Shown in pieces: positions 40,345-50,819 of a stretch of 64,000 bases of DNA. The translations under genes and the position numbers were made by a program. This stretch comes from Polynucleobacter acidiphobus (GTDB lineage: Bacteria > Pseudomonadota > Gammaproteobacteria > Burkholderiales > Burkholderiaceae). Location: assembly GCF_003065385.1 (NCBI RefSeq), contig NZ_CP023277.1, positions 124,001-188,000 on the forward strand, written 5' to 3'. Numbering within the stretch: the stretch's first letter is position 1; the number at the start of each line of letters is the position of its first letter. A model generated the notes under the pieces. The model saw only the letters and a list, made by a program, of their open reading frames with translations, was not told the DNA's origin and made no database searches.

Positions 40345-41243
40345 TAATGATGCAACGGATCTCTGAGGCAATTGGTTTTGTGATTGCACCGGTTTGGAAT
40401 CATGCGCAGCGTATGCAAGAAATCACGCGTTGGTTAATGCGCTTTTTTATTTTGGCGGTTGTGCTATCCATCTTTATTTGGCTTAGTCATCAACCCGTAT
40501 TTACGTTAAAGCATTTGCAGATCGAGTCTGCTGGTCATCAGGATTTAAAACATGTCCATCTGCCCGCAGTACGTAGCCAGGTTTTGGATAAAGTTCAGGG
40601 CAATTTCTTTAGTGTGCGTTTGCAAGACGTGAAGGATGCCTTCGAAGCACTCCCTTGGGTGCGCCATGCTAGTGTGCGCCGCGCTTGGCCCAATGGTTTG
40701 ATTGTTAGCATCGAAGAGCAAAAACCCTTAGGAGTTTGGGGTAAGGCCGATCAACAAAAGTTACTCAATGTTCATGGTGAAGTATTTGATGGCTCAGTTG
40801 CGGAGCTTGATGAAAACAGCCCTCTGATTGAATTTAGTGGGCCGGATGGATCAAGCAAAGAGGTGCTGCGTCTTTATCAAAAAGCCAGCACTTGGTTTAA
40901 ACCTTGGGATGCCGAGGTTAAATCATTAACACTTTCTGATCGCTATGCCTGGCATATCAAGCTGAGTAATGGAGTACGTATTGAGTTTGGGCGCGAAGAG
41001 GAGCAAGCCAAAGGCGCTCTGGATCAACGCGTTGCACAGCTTTTGCAATATTGGCCTCAGGTTCAGCAAAAGTGGCCAAATCGGGTTGACGCAGTTGATC
41101 TGCGCTATCCCAATGGCTTTGCAGTTCATATTGTGGGTGCTCCAGCCAAACCAAGTACCCCCGCTATCAAAGTTGAAATACCAAAGGCGTATCAAATCGC
41201 CATTTTGAGTCATGACGAGCAACGCATTGAGGAATGGAAATGA
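40341..41243 (+). CDS. ftsQ: Cell division protein FtsQ
   Basis: FtsQ is a bitopic divisome protein that binds FtsB/FtsL. It has 300 residues: a cytoplasmic N-terminus, a transmembrane helix (about 32-49, [17 protein letters not shown]), then a POTRA domain ([11 protein letters not shown] to about 120, with [29 protein letters not shown] matched in parts) and a beta domain ending near [12 protein letters not shown]. Position between ddl and ftsA with 4-bp overlaps supports the call. Confidence 0.95.
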   Translation: MIMMQRISEAIGFVIAPVWNHAQRMQEITRWLMRFFILAVVLSIFIWLSHQPVFTLKHLQIESAGHQDLKHVHLPAVRSQVLDKVQGNFFSVRLQDVKDAFEALPWVRHASVRRAWPNGLIVSIEEQKPLGVWGKADQQKLLNVHGEVFDGSVAELDENSPLIEFSGPDGSSKEVLRLYQKASTWFKPWDAEVKSLTLSDRYAWHIKLSNGVRIEFGREEEQAKGALDQRVAQLLQYWPQVQQKWPNRVDAVDLRYPNGFAVHIVGAPAKPSTPAIKVEIPKAYQIAILSHDEQRIEEWK

Positions 41244-42469
41244 GTAAAGACAGCCGCGATTTATTGGTTGGATTGGATATTGGTACATCAAAAGTGGTGG
41301 CTTTGGTTGCAGAGCTCAGCCCCGATGGCCAATTTAATGTATTGGGTTTAGGGCAAACCTCCTCGAAAGGACTAAAAAAGGGTGTAGTGGTCAATATTGA
41401 AGCTACGGTTCAGTCGATTCAGAAGGCACTCGAGGAAGCAGAGTTAATGTCGGATCGTCGCATTGCTCAGGTTTACACCGGTATCGCCGGTAATCACATT
41501 GTGAGTTTTAACTCGAGCGGTATGGTTGCGATTCGGGATAAGGAGGTTGGCACTGGCGATGTCGAGCGTGTTCTAGAAACAGCTAAAGCGATCAACATTC
41601 CCACCGATCAGCAAATTCTTCATATTTTGATTCAGGAATTCATCATTGATGGTCAGGAAGATGTGCGTGAGCCGATCGGGATGAGTGGTATCCGTTTAGA
41701 GGTGAAGGTACACATTGTCACTGGAGCGGTAAGTGCGGCACAAAATATTGTGAAGTGTGTCCGCCGCTGTGGTCTCGAAGTCAATGATTTAATTTTGCAA
41801 CCCCTTGCTTCGAGTCTGGCAGTTCTGACCGAAGACGAAAAAGAATTGGGCGTTGTATTGATTGATATTGGTGGTGGCACAACCGATATTGCCATTTACA
41901 GCCAAGGGTCGATTCGCCATACCGCAGTGATTCCGATTGCTGGTGATCAAATTACCAATGACATCGCGATGGCCTTACGAACCCCAACGATTGAGGCAGA
42001 GGATTTAAAGATTCATCATGGGGTTGCCAAACAGGATATGGCTGACCCCAATGCCATGATCGATGTTCCTGGCGTGGGGGATCGTGAGCCTCGCCCGATG
42101 TCCAAACAAGCGCTTGCAGCAGTCATTGAGCCGCGAGTGGAGGAGCTGTTTACTTTAGTGCGCAATATTGTCCGCGAGTCAGGCTATGAAGACATGGTCT
42201 CTTCTGGAATTGTGCTCACTGGTGGTACTGCCATGATGCCTGGCATGGTTGAGTTAGCAGAGCAGGTTTTCTTAAAGCCCGCACGCATTGGCGCGCCAGA
42301 ATATCGCGGTCATTTACATGAAGTATTGAGAAGTCCAAGGTACTCCACCGGGCTTGGTTTGCTTATGGAAGGGCAGGCACAAATGATGCGTGGTCGCAGA
42401 GCAATCCAGGGCGGGAGCTTACAAGGCGTGGTTGCACGCATGAAGGAATGGTTTACAGGAAATTTTTGA
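41240..42469 (+). CDS. ftsA: Cell division protein FtsA
   Basis: FtsA is an actin-like ATPase that tethers FtsZ filaments to the membrane. The ATG at 41240 overlaps the ftsQ stop (ATGA) and has GAGGAA 6 nt upstream, whereas the earlier ATG at 41234 has no spacing; 409 residues result. LVGLDIGTSKVVALVAEL, VLIDIGGGTTDIAIY and VLTGGTAMMPGM are the actin-fold phosphate and adenosine motifs. The C-terminal amphipathic helix with GVVARMKEWFTGNF is the membrane-targeting sequence. Confidence 0.97.
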   Translation: MSKDSRDLLVGLDIGTSKVVALVAELSPDGQFNVLGLGQTSSKGLKKGVVVNIEATVQSIQKALEEAELMSDRRIAQVYTGIAGNHIVSFNSSGMVAIRDKEVGTGDVERVLETAKAINIPTDQQILHILIQEFIIDGQEDVREPIGMSGIRLEVKVHIVTGAVSAAQNIVKCVRRCGLEVNDLILQPLASSLAVLTEDEKELGVVLIDIGGGTTDIAIYSQGSIRHTAVIPIAGDQITNDIAMALRTPTIEAEDLKIHHGVAKQDMADPNAMIDVPGVGDREPRPMSKQALAAVIEPRVEELFTLVRNIVRESGYEDMVSSGIVLTGGTAMMPGMVELAEQVFLKPARIGAPEYRGHLHEVLRSPRYSTGLGLLMEGQAQMMRGRRAIQGGSLQGVVARMKEWFTGNF

Positions 42470-42487
42470 TTTTTTTCGTCGTCGTCA

Positions 42488-42514
42488 ATCGGTGATCCAT
42501 GGTGGAGAGCCGAT
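42488..42514 (+). promoter_or_regulatory. Symmetric hairpin just before the ftsZ ribosome site
   Basis: In the 63-bp ftsA-ftsZ gap the RNA can fold ATCGG/CCGAT outside and TCCA/TGGA inside, joined by a 3x3 internal loop with a TGG apical loop. It ends 6 nt before AAGGAGG (42521-42527), the strong Shine-Dalgarno of ftsZ. It is not followed by a U-run, so it is not an intrinsic terminator. Confidence 0.4.
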
Positions 42515-42532
42515 CTTATTAAGGAGGGTGTT

Positions 42533-43834
42533 ATGGAGTTTGAAATGGTAGATCAAGAAACAGCTGGCAAGACCATCATCAAGGTGGTTGGTGTCGGAGG
42601 CGCTGGCGGCAATGCTGTCCAGCACATGATTCGTCGCAATGTTAATGGCGTCGAGTTCATTTGTATGAACACCGATGCAGGCGCGCTCCAACGTTCGCAA
42701 GCGAGCTTAAACCTGCAATTGGGCGAGACTGGCCTAGGCGCCGGTGCGAAGCCTGAGGTGGGTGCAGCATCTGCGGAACAAGCTCGCTCGCGTATTGCCG
42801 ATGCATTGCAAGGCGCACATATGGTGTTTATTACCGCGGGTATGGGAGGCGGTACTGGAACCGGAGCAGCCCCAGTGGTTGCTCAAGTCGCTAAAGAAAT
42901 GGGCATCTTAACGGTTGGCGTGATTAGTAAGCCATTTGACTTTGAGGGTGTTAAGCGTCTAAAAGTCGCTGAGATGGGTGCGCAAGAGCTGGAAAAGCAC
43001 GTCGACTCATTAATCGTAGTTTTGAATGAAAAGCTCTTCGAAGTGATGGGTGAGGATGCGGAATTTGACAAAGCCTTTGCTTGTGCAGACGATGTATTGC
43101 ATAACGCGGTATCCGGTATTGCGGAAATTATTAATGAGCAGGGCTTAATCAACGTCGACTTTGAAGATGTAAAGACTGTCATGAGTGAGCAAGGTAAGGC
43201 CATGATGGGAACGGCGACCGTCTCTGGAATGGACCGGGCTCGTTTGGCGGCTGAGGCAGCTGTTGCATCGCCACTGCTTGAAGGCGTTGATTTATCTGGC
43301 GCACGCGGCGTATTGGTCAATATCACTGCCAGCCGTTCATTGAAGTTATCCGAGACCCGTGAGGTGATGGCCGCGATTCGGGGTTATGCCGCCGAAGATG
43401 CTACCGTCATTTTTGGAACGGTGTATGACGATAGCTTGGGTGATGCCTTACGAGTAACCGTGGTGGCTACTGGACTCAATGGCTCACAATCCCTGCAAAA
43501 GGATCAACCCCAGTTAATCTGGCGAGCTGCAACAGGTACAAATGATGCAAGTCCAACCATGACTACTTTGGGTGATTTTGCTCCAACCAGCCCAGCTGCT
43601 GCGATGAGCCGCAATGTGACCCAAGCGTCGAGCGCCATGGGTTCAAGCACAGCCGCCCCGGTTAATCCCGCAGTTGATTATGGTCAGTTTGATGTTCCAA
43701 AGGTATTTCGTAATTCTCGAGAGTCTGTGCCTCCCAGCCTTGGTGCCGATAGTTCGCCACAGGCGAAGGCCATGCTTGAGAAGGGGGCAGATTACTATGA
43801 GATACCTGCCTTTTTAAGGAAGCAAGCAGACTAA
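42533..43834 (+). CDS. ftsZ: Cell division protein FtsZ
   Basis: FtsZ is the tubulin-like GTPase that forms the Z ring. It has 433 residues. GVGGAGGNAV (20-29), the tubulin signature GMGGGTGTG (103-111) and the T7-loop region LINVDFEDVKTVM are present. A variable linker (about 325-410, rich in Ser, Ala and Thr) leads to the conserved C-terminal peptide EIPAFLRKQAD, which binds FtsA and ZapD. A near-perfect AAGGAGG 5 nt before the ATG fits high expression. Unlike its neighbours it does not overlap ftsA. Confidence 0.98.
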   Translation: MEFEMVDQETAGKTIIKVVGVGGAGGNAVQHMIRRNVNGVEFICMNTDAGALQRSQASLNLQLGETGLGAGAKPEVGAASAEQARSRIADALQGAHMVFITAGMGGGTGTGAAPVVAQVAKEMGILTVGVISKPFDFEGVKRLKVAEMGAQELEKHVDSLIVVLNEKLFEVMGEDAEFDKAFACADDVLHNAVSGIAEIINEQGLINVDFEDVKTVMSEQGKAMMGTATVSGMDRARLAAEAAVASPLLEGVDLSGARGVLVNITASRSLKLSETREVMAAIRGYAAEDATVIFGTVYDDSLGDALRVTVVATGLNGSQSLQKDQPQLIWRAATGTNDASPTMTTLGDFAPTSPAAAMSRNVTQASSAMGSSTAAPVNPAVDYGQFDVPKVFRNSRESVPPSLGADSSPQAKAMLEKGADYYEIPAFLRKQAD

Positions 43835-43847
43835 TAAATAAACCATA

Positions 43848-43932
43848 CAATAGTGGGTTCGAGGATTGCTAATTCAGTCGCCCCTCCGGACGACGAATCC
43901 AGCGCCTGCGTTAGCACCCCAAACCACTATTG
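43848..43932 (+). ncRNA. Candidate structured leader RNA of the peroxiredoxin gene
   Basis: The 111-bp ftsZ-peroxiredoxin gap is bounded by perfect 9-nt arms CAATAGTGG (43848-43856) and CCACTATTG (43924-43932). Inside are further complementary pieces: TGCTAA with TTAGCA, and GTCG with CGAC around a CCGG-containing loop. The interior is GC-rich. The ribosome site GGAG (43937-43940) lies just after the right arm. No small ORF explains it. It could be a cis-regulatory RNA or a small mobile-type palindrome. Confidence 0.4.
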
Positions 43933-43945
43933 ATATGGAGATCAC

Positions 43946-44446
43946 ATGATTGCTGTAGGACAAAAATTACCGAACGCCACCCTCTACGAGTTTTTTGATG
44001 AAGAGCGCGATGGCTGCTCCTTGGGCCCAAATGCATTTGAAGTTGAAAAATTAACCGCTGGCAAAAAAATTGTTATTTTTGCCTTGCCTGGCGCATTTAC
44101 ACCAACCTGCTCAGCCAAGCATGTTCCAGGATTTGTGGAGCATTTTGATGCGATTAAAGCCAAAGGTGTTGATGAGATTTGGTGTGTTTCTGTGAATGAC
44201 CCATTTGTAATGGGTGCCTGGGGCCGGGATCTAAAGGTTGGTAAGAAAGTGCGTATGTTGGGCGATGGTAGTGCTGAGTTCACCAAAAAGTTAGGTATGG
44301 AATTTGACCTAACCGCACGGGGACTTGGTGTTCGCTCACAACGCTATGCCATGATCGTGGATAACGGCGTCGTGAAGCATTTGGCACTCGAGGCGCCGGG
44401 CAAATTCGAAGTTAGTGATGCCGTAAATACCTTAAAGCATCTGTAA
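43946..44446 (+). CDS. Peroxiredoxin, Prx5-like
   Basis: This is a thiol peroxidase that reduces hydrogen or alkyl peroxides. The 166-residue protein has the peroxidatic Cys55 in PGAFTPTCSAKHVPGF, the Prx5 form of the motif, and a second cysteine, Cys80, in DEIWCVSVNDPFVM. The catalytic Thr and Pro of PxxxT are present. A peroxiredoxin between ftsZ and lpxC is a recurring arrangement in Burkholderiales (recalled). A structured leader precedes it. Confidence 0.93.
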   Translation: MIAVGQKLPNATLYEFFDEERDGCSLGPNAFEVEKLTAGKKIVIFALPGAFTPTCSAKHVPGFVEHFDAIKAKGVDEIWCVSVNDPFVMGAWGRDLKVGKKVRMLGDGSAEFTKKLGMEFDLTARGLGVRSQRYAMIVDNGVVKHLALEAPGKFEVSDAVNTLKHL

Positions 44447-44463
44447 TTGATATTGTGTAGGCC

Positions 44464-45381
44464 ATGATGCTCAAGCAAAAAACCTTAGCGCAGCCGATCA
44501 AAACGGTCGGCATTGGCCTGCATTCTGGTCGTAAATCAACGCTAAGTATTAAACCCGCACCAATTGATTTTGGTATTCAGTTCGTGCGGGTTGATATGCC
44601 CAATGCTGCTCCTATTCCAGCCCATGCATTAGCAGTCTGCGATACCCGTTTAGCGTCAGTGATTCAGAGTCAAGGGGTCAAGGTTTCTACGGTTGAGCAT
44701 TTGCTCTCAGCCTGTTCGGGTTTGGGATTGGATAATTTATTGATTGAGGTTGATGCGGAAGAAGTACCGATCATGGACGGTAGCGCCGCCTCTTTTCTCT
44801 TTCTGATTGAGTCTGCTGGTACCGTTGAACAAGAGGCGTCACGCAAATTTATGGTGATTCAAAAGACGGTGGAAGTGCGCGAAGGCAATAAATTAGCACG
44901 CCTAGAACCACATTTTGGATTTAAGTTGGATTTCACGATTGACTTTAAGCACCCAGCGGTTGATAAAACGGGCCAGCGCTTTACGGTCGATTTTGCCGAA
45001 CACGCCTATCGCAGTGAGATTGGTCGCGCTCGCACCTTTGGATTTGCGCATGAGGTGGAAGCCTTGCGTGAGATTGGTTTAGCTCGCGGTGGTAGTTTAG
45101 ATAATGCGATTGTGCTCGATGAGCATCGCATCTTAAATAACGAAGAGTTGCGTTATGACGATGAGTTTGTGCGTCACAAAATTCTGGATGCGATCGGTGA
45201 TCTTTATCTGGCTGGTCACCCCATTGTGGGAGCGTACACCGCAGAAAAGTCGGGTCATGCCCTAAATAATGCTCTGTTAAGAAAGCTTTTGGACGACCCA
45301 AGCTCGTACTCGATTGAAACCTTTGATAAGTCCAGTGCTCCGGCAGCCTATTTGCAAACCCCCGAAAGCATCAACGCTTAG
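44464..45381 (+). CDS. lpxC: UDP-3-O-acyl-N-acetylglucosamine deacetylase
   Basis: LpxC is the zinc deacetylase that commits UDP-GlcNAc to lipid A. It has 305 residues. The zinc ligands His79 (STVEHLL), His238 and Asp242 ([11 protein letters not shown]) and the catalytic His265 (KSGHALNN) fall at the same numbers as in E. coli Lpx[12 protein letters not shown] opens the first domain. Lipid A synthesis confirms a Gram-negative host. It overlaps the convergent DUF721 gene by 11 bp. Confidence 0.97.
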   Translation: MMLKQKTLAQPIKTVGIGLHSGRKSTLSIKPAPIDFGIQFVRVDMPNAAPIPAHALAVCDTRLASVIQSQGVKVSTVEHLLSACSGLGLDNLLIEVDAEEVPIMDGSAASFLFLIESAGTVEQEASRKFMVIQKTVEVREGNKLARLEPHFGFKLDFTIDFKHPAVDKTGQRFTVDFAEHAYRSEIGRARTFGFAHEVEALREIGLARGGSLDNAIVLDEHRILNNEELRYDDEFVRHKILDAIGDLYLAGHPIVGAYTAEKSGHALNNALLRKLLDDPSSYSIETFDKSSAPAAYLQTPESINA

Positions 45382-45883
45382 CTTTTCTGTTTTTCAATAA
45401 TCGTTCGATTGATTGCCGCAGGGATGACTGCGGAGATAGTTTTTGACAAAGCCCTTCCCAGGCACTTTGAGCTGCTGGGGTAAATTCAGGTGGATGTTCA
45501 TTCACCCGATTGGTTCTCACCCCTAACTGCTTGGGTTTTACCTTTACTCGAACCTGACGAATAAGCCATTGGTGTTGATTAAGCGCTTTCGCAATACTGG
45601 GGGCAATTTGTTGTAAGCGGGTGCCAATCGTGGCATTCGGTACCACTAAAACTAGCTCACTAGGGCGGTCGGGGTGCCATTCAACCAGTAGGGATTGGCT
45701 GATAGAGGCAAAACCCAGAGAATGTATGGCGTTTTGAACGGCATGGGTTAGGGCGTCATGCTTTTTAGCCCGTTCTAGAAGCGGTTTGAGGCCTTGCTCA
45801 TGGGCTAGGCAATCCTGCCATGGCTGGGCTAACTTAACTAAGGGCTTATTCATCAAAGAGGGGCTCGCGGGTGATAAACTCAA
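45371..45883 (-). CDS. DUF721 (DciA-like) protein
   Basis: This 170-residue protein of the DUF721 family, some members of which (DciA) load the replicative helicase DnaB, is the likely reading. [15 protein letters not shown] and [23 protein letters not shown] resemble the KH-like DUF721 core (about residues 60-125), followed by a basic stretch [13 protein letters not shown]. The family is weakly conserved, so the call also leans on its place between lpxC and secA. It is divergent from secA with 25 bp between starts. Whether it acts as DciA is inference. Confidence 0.65.
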   Translation of the reverse strand: MSLSPASPSLMNKPLVKLAQPWQDCLAHEQGLKPLLERAKKHDALTHAVQNAIHSLGFASISQSLLVEWHPDRPSELVLVVPNATIGTRLQQIAPSIAKALNQHQWLIRQVRVKVKPKQLGVRTNRVNEHPPEFTPAAQSAWEGLCQKLSPQSSLRQSIERLLKNRKAKR

Positions 45884-45908
45884 TAGCTAAAATTTTTTCT
45901 AGATTCTT

Positions 45909-48665
45909 ATGGTACTTGGTCTTATTAAAACACTGGTTGGTAGTAGCAATGACCGCCTTCTCAAGCAATACCGCAAGGTCGTTTCTAAGGTAAATGCCCT
46001 TGAGGCTAATCTCCAGGCTTTGGACGATTCTGCCTTACAAGCAAAAACTGCCGAATTTAAGCAGCGGATTGCCGCCGGCGAGGCTTTAGATGACCTTGCT
46101 GCTGAGGCATTTGCAGTGGTTCGTGAGGCCAGCGTACGGGTCATGAAAATGCGTCATTTTGACGTTCAAATCATGGGAGCCCTAGCCCTTCATCAGGGAA
46201 AAATCGCTGAAATGGGTACGGGTGAGGGTAAAACCCTAACCGCAACCTTGGCGGTTTACCTAAACGCACTCTCGGGCAAGGGTGTCCACGTGGTGACCGT
46301 TAATGACTACTTGGCAGAACGGGATGCCGAGTGGATGTCTAAGCTCTACACCTTTTTGGGACTGACCGTTGGTATTAATTTGTCGCAAATGAATCATGAG
46401 GCCAAGCAAAAGGCCTATGCAGCGGATATTACGTATGGAACCAATAACGAGTTTGGTTTTGATTATTTGCGCGACAACATGGTTCAGGATGTGGCACAGC
46501 GGGTGCAGCGCGGTCTCTCTTACGCAATTGTTGATGAGGTTGATTCGATTCTGATTGACGAGGCTCGGACCCCACTTATTATTTCGGGGCAGGCTGAAGA
46601 CCATACTGATTTATATATCAAGATGAATGCATTGCCTGCGCATCTTGATCCGCAGGTTGGAGAAGAGAAATCCGACGGCTCAGGGGTCATTAAGCCAGGG
46701 GATTACTGGGTCGATGAGAAATCCCATCAGGTCTATTTGACTGAGCGCGGTCATGAAAAAGCAGAACAAATCCTTACCCAAATTGGTTTATTGAAAGAGG
46801 GTGATTCGCTCTATGCCCCGCAGAATATTAATTTGATGCATCACCTCTACGCAGCCCTGCGTGCACATTCTTTGTATCACCGCGATCAACACTACGTGGT
46901 TCAGGGCGGTGAGGTCATCATTGTGGATGAATTTACAGGCCGCTTAATGCAGGGCCGACGTTGGTCCGATGGTTTACATCAAGCGGTCGAGGCGAAAGAG
47001 AAGGTAGGCATTCAGAACGAGAATCAAACACTCGCTACTATTACATTCCAGAACTACTTCCGTATGTATCAGAAGTTAGCTGGCATGACCGGAACGGCCG
47101 ATACTGAAGCCTACGAGTTCAAAGAGATCTACGGGCTTGAAACGGTTGTGATTCCGCCCAATCGACCCAGCCGTCGACTGGACCGACAAGATCAAATTTA
47201 CAAGACCTCTCCTGAGCGCTACGCAGCGGTTACTAAAGATATTAAAGACTGTTTTGAACGAGGTCAGCCGGTTTTGGTGGGCACTACATCCATCGAGAAC
47301 TCAGAGCTAATTTCCAAACTACTTGATCAAGAAAAGTTATCTCATCAGGTTCTGAATGCAAAGCAGCATGCGCGTGAGGCAGAAATTATTGCTCAAGCGG
47401 GTAGGCCAAAAATGATCACAATCGCTACCAATATGGCTGGTCGCGGAACTGATATTGTGCTGGGTGGGAATGTCGAGCGGCAATCAATCCTGATAGAGGC
47501 CGATGAGTCCCTAAGTGATGCTGAAAAAGCAAAACGGATTCAACAGTTAAAAGACGAATGGCAGGGACTGCATGATGCAGTCGTCAATGCTGGCGGTTTG
47601 CATATTATTGGTACCGAGCGTCATGAAAGTCGCCGCATTGATAATCAGCTACGTGGACGTGCCGGACGTCAGGGCGATCCCGGTTCATCGCGTTTTTATC
47701 TCTCCTTAGACGATCCCTTACTGCGTATTTTTGCAGGTGATCGTTTACGCGCCGTAATGGATCGCTTAAAGATGCCGGAGGGTGAGCCGATTGAGGCGGG
47801 GATGGTGACGCGTTCAATTGAATCCGCTCAGCGCAAAGTAGAAGGCCGTAACTTTGATATTCGTAAGCAATTACTCGAATACGATGATGTCGCTAACGAT
47901 CAGCGCAAAGAGACCTATCGTCTACGCAACCAGATTCTTGAAAGTAAAGATATTGGTGACCTGATTGCCAACTTATGTGAAGACGTTTTTACAGCGATTG
48001 TCCGCAATTACGTCCCAGTGGAATCGATGGAGGAGCAGTGGGATATCGCTGCACTCGAGCATCTCTTGGCGAACGAATGGGGAATTAGCATTGATCTACA
48101 AGGGTGGATTGCCAATGCCAATACAGTTGATGATGAAGAAATCGTAGCTCGGGTGATTGAAGCCGCAAAGAACAATTACAAGGCTAAAGAGGAGCTCACG
48201 GGCCGTGAGTCGTTTGCAAGCTTTGAGCGGTCGGTGATGCTGTATAGCTTAGATATTCATTGGCGTGAGCATTTAGCTGCTTTAGATCGATTGCGTCAAG
48301 GAATTCATTTGCGCGGTTATGCCCAAAAAGATCCGAAGCAAGAGTATCGCCGTGAGGCATTTGAGCTCTACGCAGAACTTTTGGATGTGGTGAAAAATGA
48401 TGTGATTAAAACCGTGTTTACGGTCCAGATCAAAAATGCCTCAGAGCTTGATGAAGCGGCAGAGACGATCGCTGATGATAGCCAAGTAAAAGAGATGCAA
48501 TTTAAGCATAATCAGTTTGCTGAGGGAGAAAGTATTCCTGTTGAGCAGGTTGAGCATGCAATTGCTCCTGCCCCAGTGCGCGAAGGCCCCAAAATTGGTA
48601 GAAATGACCCCTGCCATTGCGGTAGTGGTAAGAAATACAAGCACTGCCACGGAAAAATTGCTTAA
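45909..48665 (+). CDS. secA: Preprotein translocase ATPase SecA
   Basis: SecA drives secretory proteins through SecYEG. The 918-residue protein starts [16 protein letters not shown]. Walker A is [12 protein letters not shown] (about residue 100), and [27 protein letters not shown] (DEAD box) and [15 protein letters not shown] follow. The C-terminal zinc finger [14 protein letters not shown], which binds SecB, is complete. The linker before it is acidic and variable. No SecM-like arrest peptide is visible upstream. argJ follows after 27 bp. Confidence 0.98.
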   Translation: MVLGLIKTLVGSSNDRLLKQYRKVVSKVNALEANLQALDDSALQAKTAEFKQRIAAGEALDDLAAEAFAVVREASVRVMKMRHFDVQIMGALALHQGKIAEMGTGEGKTLTATLAVYLNALSGKGVHVVTVNDYLAERDAEWMSKLYTFLGLTVGINLSQMNHEAKQKAYAADITYGTNNEFGFDYLRDNMVQDVAQRVQRGLSYAIVDEVDSILIDEARTPLIISGQAEDHTDLYIKMNALPAHLDPQVGEEKSDGSGVIKPGDYWVDEKSHQVYLTERGHEKAEQILTQIGLLKEGDSLYAPQNINLMHHLYAALRAHSLYHRDQHYVVQGGEVIIVDEFTGRLMQGRRWSDGLHQAVEAKEKVGIQNENQTLATITFQNYFRMYQKLAGMTGTADTEAYEFKEIYGLETVVIPPNRPSRRLDRQDQIYKTSPERYAAVTKDIKDCFERGQPVLVGTTSIENSELISKLLDQEKLSHQVLNAKQHAREAEIIAQAGRPKMITIATNMAGRGTDIVLGGNVERQSILIEADESLSDAEKAKRIQQLKDEWQGLHDAVVNAGGLHIIGTERHESRRIDNQLRGRAGRQGDPGSSRFYLSLDDPLLRIFAGDRLRAVMDRLKMPEGEPIEAGMVTRSIESAQRKVEGRNFDIRKQLLEYDDVANDQRKETYRLRNQILESKDIGDLIANLCEDVFTAIVRNYVPVESMEEQWDIAALEHLLANEWGISIDLQGWIANANTVDDEEIVARVIEAAKNNYKAKEELTGRESFASFERSVMLYSLDIHWREHLAALDRLRQGIHLRGYAQKDPKQEYRREAFELYAELLDVVKNDVIKTVFTVQIKNASELDEAAETIADDSQVKEMQFKHNQFAEGESIPVEQVEHAIAPAPVREGPKIGRNDPCHCGSGKKYKHCHGKIA

Positions 48666-48692
48666 TTTGAGGTTTGCCGTTCTAATTTAACG

Positions 48693-49919
48693 ATGGCTGT
48701 TAATTTTCCAACACTTGATCCCAAATCCCTGAGCCCTATTCCTGGGCTTGCTCTTGGGTTTGCACAGGCTGGTATTAAGCGGGCAAATCGTAAAGATGTG
48801 TTGGTGATACGCTTAGCTCCTGGTTCGGCAGTGGCAGGCGTATTTACCCAAAATCGCTTTTGCGCCGCTCCTGTGCAGTTATGTAAACAGCATCTATTGG
48901 AGGCTAATCCAATTGAGGCATTGATCGTGAACACCGGTAATGCCAATGCAGGGACTGGTGAAGAGGGTCTTCGTCGGGCCTTTCAGACCTGTGAGGTGCT
49001 AGCAAAGTCGTTTGGGCTAAGTCCAGAACAAGTATTGCCCTTTTCAACAGGGGTGATCATGGAGCAACTGCCAGCTGACAAAATTGTGGCTGCAATACCG
49101 CAAGCCGTTGCGCAATTAACTGAAGACAATTGGTTTGCGGCAGCCGAGGCCATCATGACCACCGATACTCTGCCTAAGGCAGCCTCGCAGACGATCAATA
49201 CCGAGCAGGGACCCATTGTGATCACGGGTATCTCAAAAGGAGCCGGCATGATTCAGCCAAATATGGCGACCATGCTGGGTTTTGTGGGAACGAATATTCA
49301 AATTGATCGAGGCTTGTTGCAAGAGCTCACTGCAGAAGCTGCCAACCTTTCGTTTAACGCAATTACGATTGATGGTGACACATCGACCAATGATTCTTTT
49401 ATCGTGATGGCTACTGGTCAGTCTCCAATCCGAATTCAGAGTCACTCCGATCCGCTCTATAGTTTATTTCGAGAGGGTTTAATTGCTATCTCTCAACAGT
49501 TAGCACAACTGATAGTGCGCGATGGCGAGGGTGCTACTAAATTTATAACAATTTGTGTAAAAGGCGGCAAAAATAGCCTTGAGTGCAAGCAGGTAGCTAA
49601 AGCAATTGCTCATTCTCCTTTGGTGAAGACGGCGTTTTTTGCAAGCGATCCCAATCTGGGTCGCATCCTAGCTGCTGTGGGCTATGCTGGTATCGGCGAT
49701 CTTGATAGTGGCAAGGTCCAACTATGGTTGGATGATGTTTGGGTTGCAAAGAATGGCGGCCGACATCCGGACTATCAAGAAGAGCAAGGTCAAGCCGTGA
49801 TGAAGCAATCAGAAATAACCGTCACGGTTGATTTGGGAAGAGGGGATGCGATGGAGACGGTTTGGACCTGTGATTTATCGCATGAGTATGTCTCAATCAA
49901 TGCCGATTACCGCTCATAA
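48693..49919 (+). CDS. argJ: Bifunctional glutamate N-acetyltransferase/amino-acid acetyltransferase
   Basis: ArgJ recycles the acetyl group from N-acetylornithine to glutamate in arginine synthesis. The 408-residue precursor has the self-cleavage site in [16 protein letters not shown], the alpha/beta boundary lying at A|T of [18 protein letters not shown] and the C-terminal [21 protein letters not shown] are typical. The ATG has no clear Shine-Dalgarno. It sits downstream of secA on the same strand. Confidence 0.96.
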   Translation: MAVNFPTLDPKSLSPIPGLALGFAQAGIKRANRKDVLVIRLAPGSAVAGVFTQNRFCAAPVQLCKQHLLEANPIEALIVNTGNANAGTGEEGLRRAFQTCEVLAKSFGLSPEQVLPFSTGVIMEQLPADKIVAAIPQAVAQLTEDNWFAAAEAIMTTDTLPKAASQTINTEQGPIVITGISKGAGMIQPNMATMLGFVGTNIQIDRGLLQELTAEAANLSFNAITIDGDTSTNDSFIVMATGQSPIRIQSHSDPLYSLFREGLIAISQQLAQLIVRDGEGATKFITICVKGGKNSLECKQVAKAIAHSPLVKTAFFASDPNLGRILAAVGYAGIGDLDSGKVQLWLDDVWVAKNGGRHPDYQEEQGQAVMKQSEITVTVDLGRGDAMETVWTCDLSHEYVSINADYRS

Positions 49920-49949
49920 GCAAGTTTCATTATTACGAGAACGTGTACT

Positions 49950-50816
49950 GTGAATGACAAACTCGATCGTCTTTTAGATCATCTCGAAACATTTTTACCT
50001 AAGCCATTGACCGATGCTGAGTGGCAAACCGCTAAAGCCTTTCGTTGGCAACGTCGTGACAGTATTTTTGGACGAATTGGATTTCTAAAGCCAGTTAAAC
50101 ACTTATCCCCAATCTCGTTTCAAGATTTAAAACATATCGATCGCCAGCGCGACGCGATTATTGACAATACGCGGCATTTTGTTGAAAAGAAGCCTGCGAA
50201 TAATATTTTATTAACGGGTGCGCGTGGTACCGGCAAGTCCTCATTGATTAAGGCTTGTCTTAATCAATTTGCTTCTCAGGGCTTGCGCTTGGTGGAAGTC
50301 GATAAGGATCACTTAGCTGATTTACCAGACATTACTGAGATTCTTGCGTCTCGTCCGGAGCGATTTATTGTGTTCTGTGATGATCTGTCCTTTGAGGATG
50401 GCGAGTCTGGATATAAGGCCATGAAGTCCGCGCTAGATGGATCCATTTCTGCGCAAGTGGACAACATTCTGATTTATGCAACCTCCAATCGCCGCCATTT
50501 GTTACCCGAGTACATGAAGGATAACGAGTCGTATGTTCATACCGATGATGGTGAGATTCATCCGGGCGAGGTTGTTGAAGAGAAAATCTCCTTATCAGAG
50601 CGTTTTGGTTTGTGGCTTTCTTTTTATCCACCAAGGCAAGAAGAATACCTCGCGATCGTTGCTCATTGGTTGGCACATTTTGGTCTCTCTGATAAAGCCA
50701 TTGAGGCTGCCCGTCCCGAGGCCTTAGTCTGGGCTCTAGAGCGCGGCTCACGTTCAGGACGTGTGGCTTGGCAGTTTGCAAAGCACTGGGCCGGTTCCCA
50801 ATCTGGCAAAAAGTAG
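49950..50816 (+). CDS. DUF815-family P-loop ATPase
   Basis: This 288-residue AAA-type ATPase has no established role. Walker A GARGTGKSS is at 90-98, Walker B FIVFCDDLSFE around Asp144-Asp145, and IYATSNRRHLLPEYM (sensor 1) and ERFGLWLSFYPP follow, matching the DUF815 family found next to argJ/mutT in other betaproteobacteria (recalled). The start is GTG at 49950. It ends 3 bp before the mutT-like gene, so the two are probably co-transcribed. Confidence 0.88.
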   Translation: MNDKLDRLLDHLETFLPKPLTDAEWQTAKAFRWQRRDSIFGRIGFLKPVKHLSPISFQDLKHIDRQRDAIIDNTRHFVEKKPANNILLTGARGTGKSSLIKACLNQFASQGLRLVEVDKDHLADLPDITEILASRPERFIVFCDDLSFEDGESGYKAMKSALDGSISAQVDNILIYATSNRRHLLPEYMKDNESYVHTDDGEIHPGEVVEEKISLSERFGLWLSFYPPRQEEYLAIVAHWLAHFGLSDKAIEAARPEALVWALERGSRSGRVAWQFAKHWAGSQSGKK

Positions 50817-50819
50817 TCT

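Noticed and set aside
42883..43326. Minus-strand frame of 147 codons opposite ftsZ
   Set aside because: Composition (Ser/Thr-rich) is that expected from the complement of a conserved gene; no support as a gene.
43848..43932. Intrinsic terminator after ftsZ
   Set aside because: The stem loop is large and no T-run follows the right arm, so classical termination is not supported.
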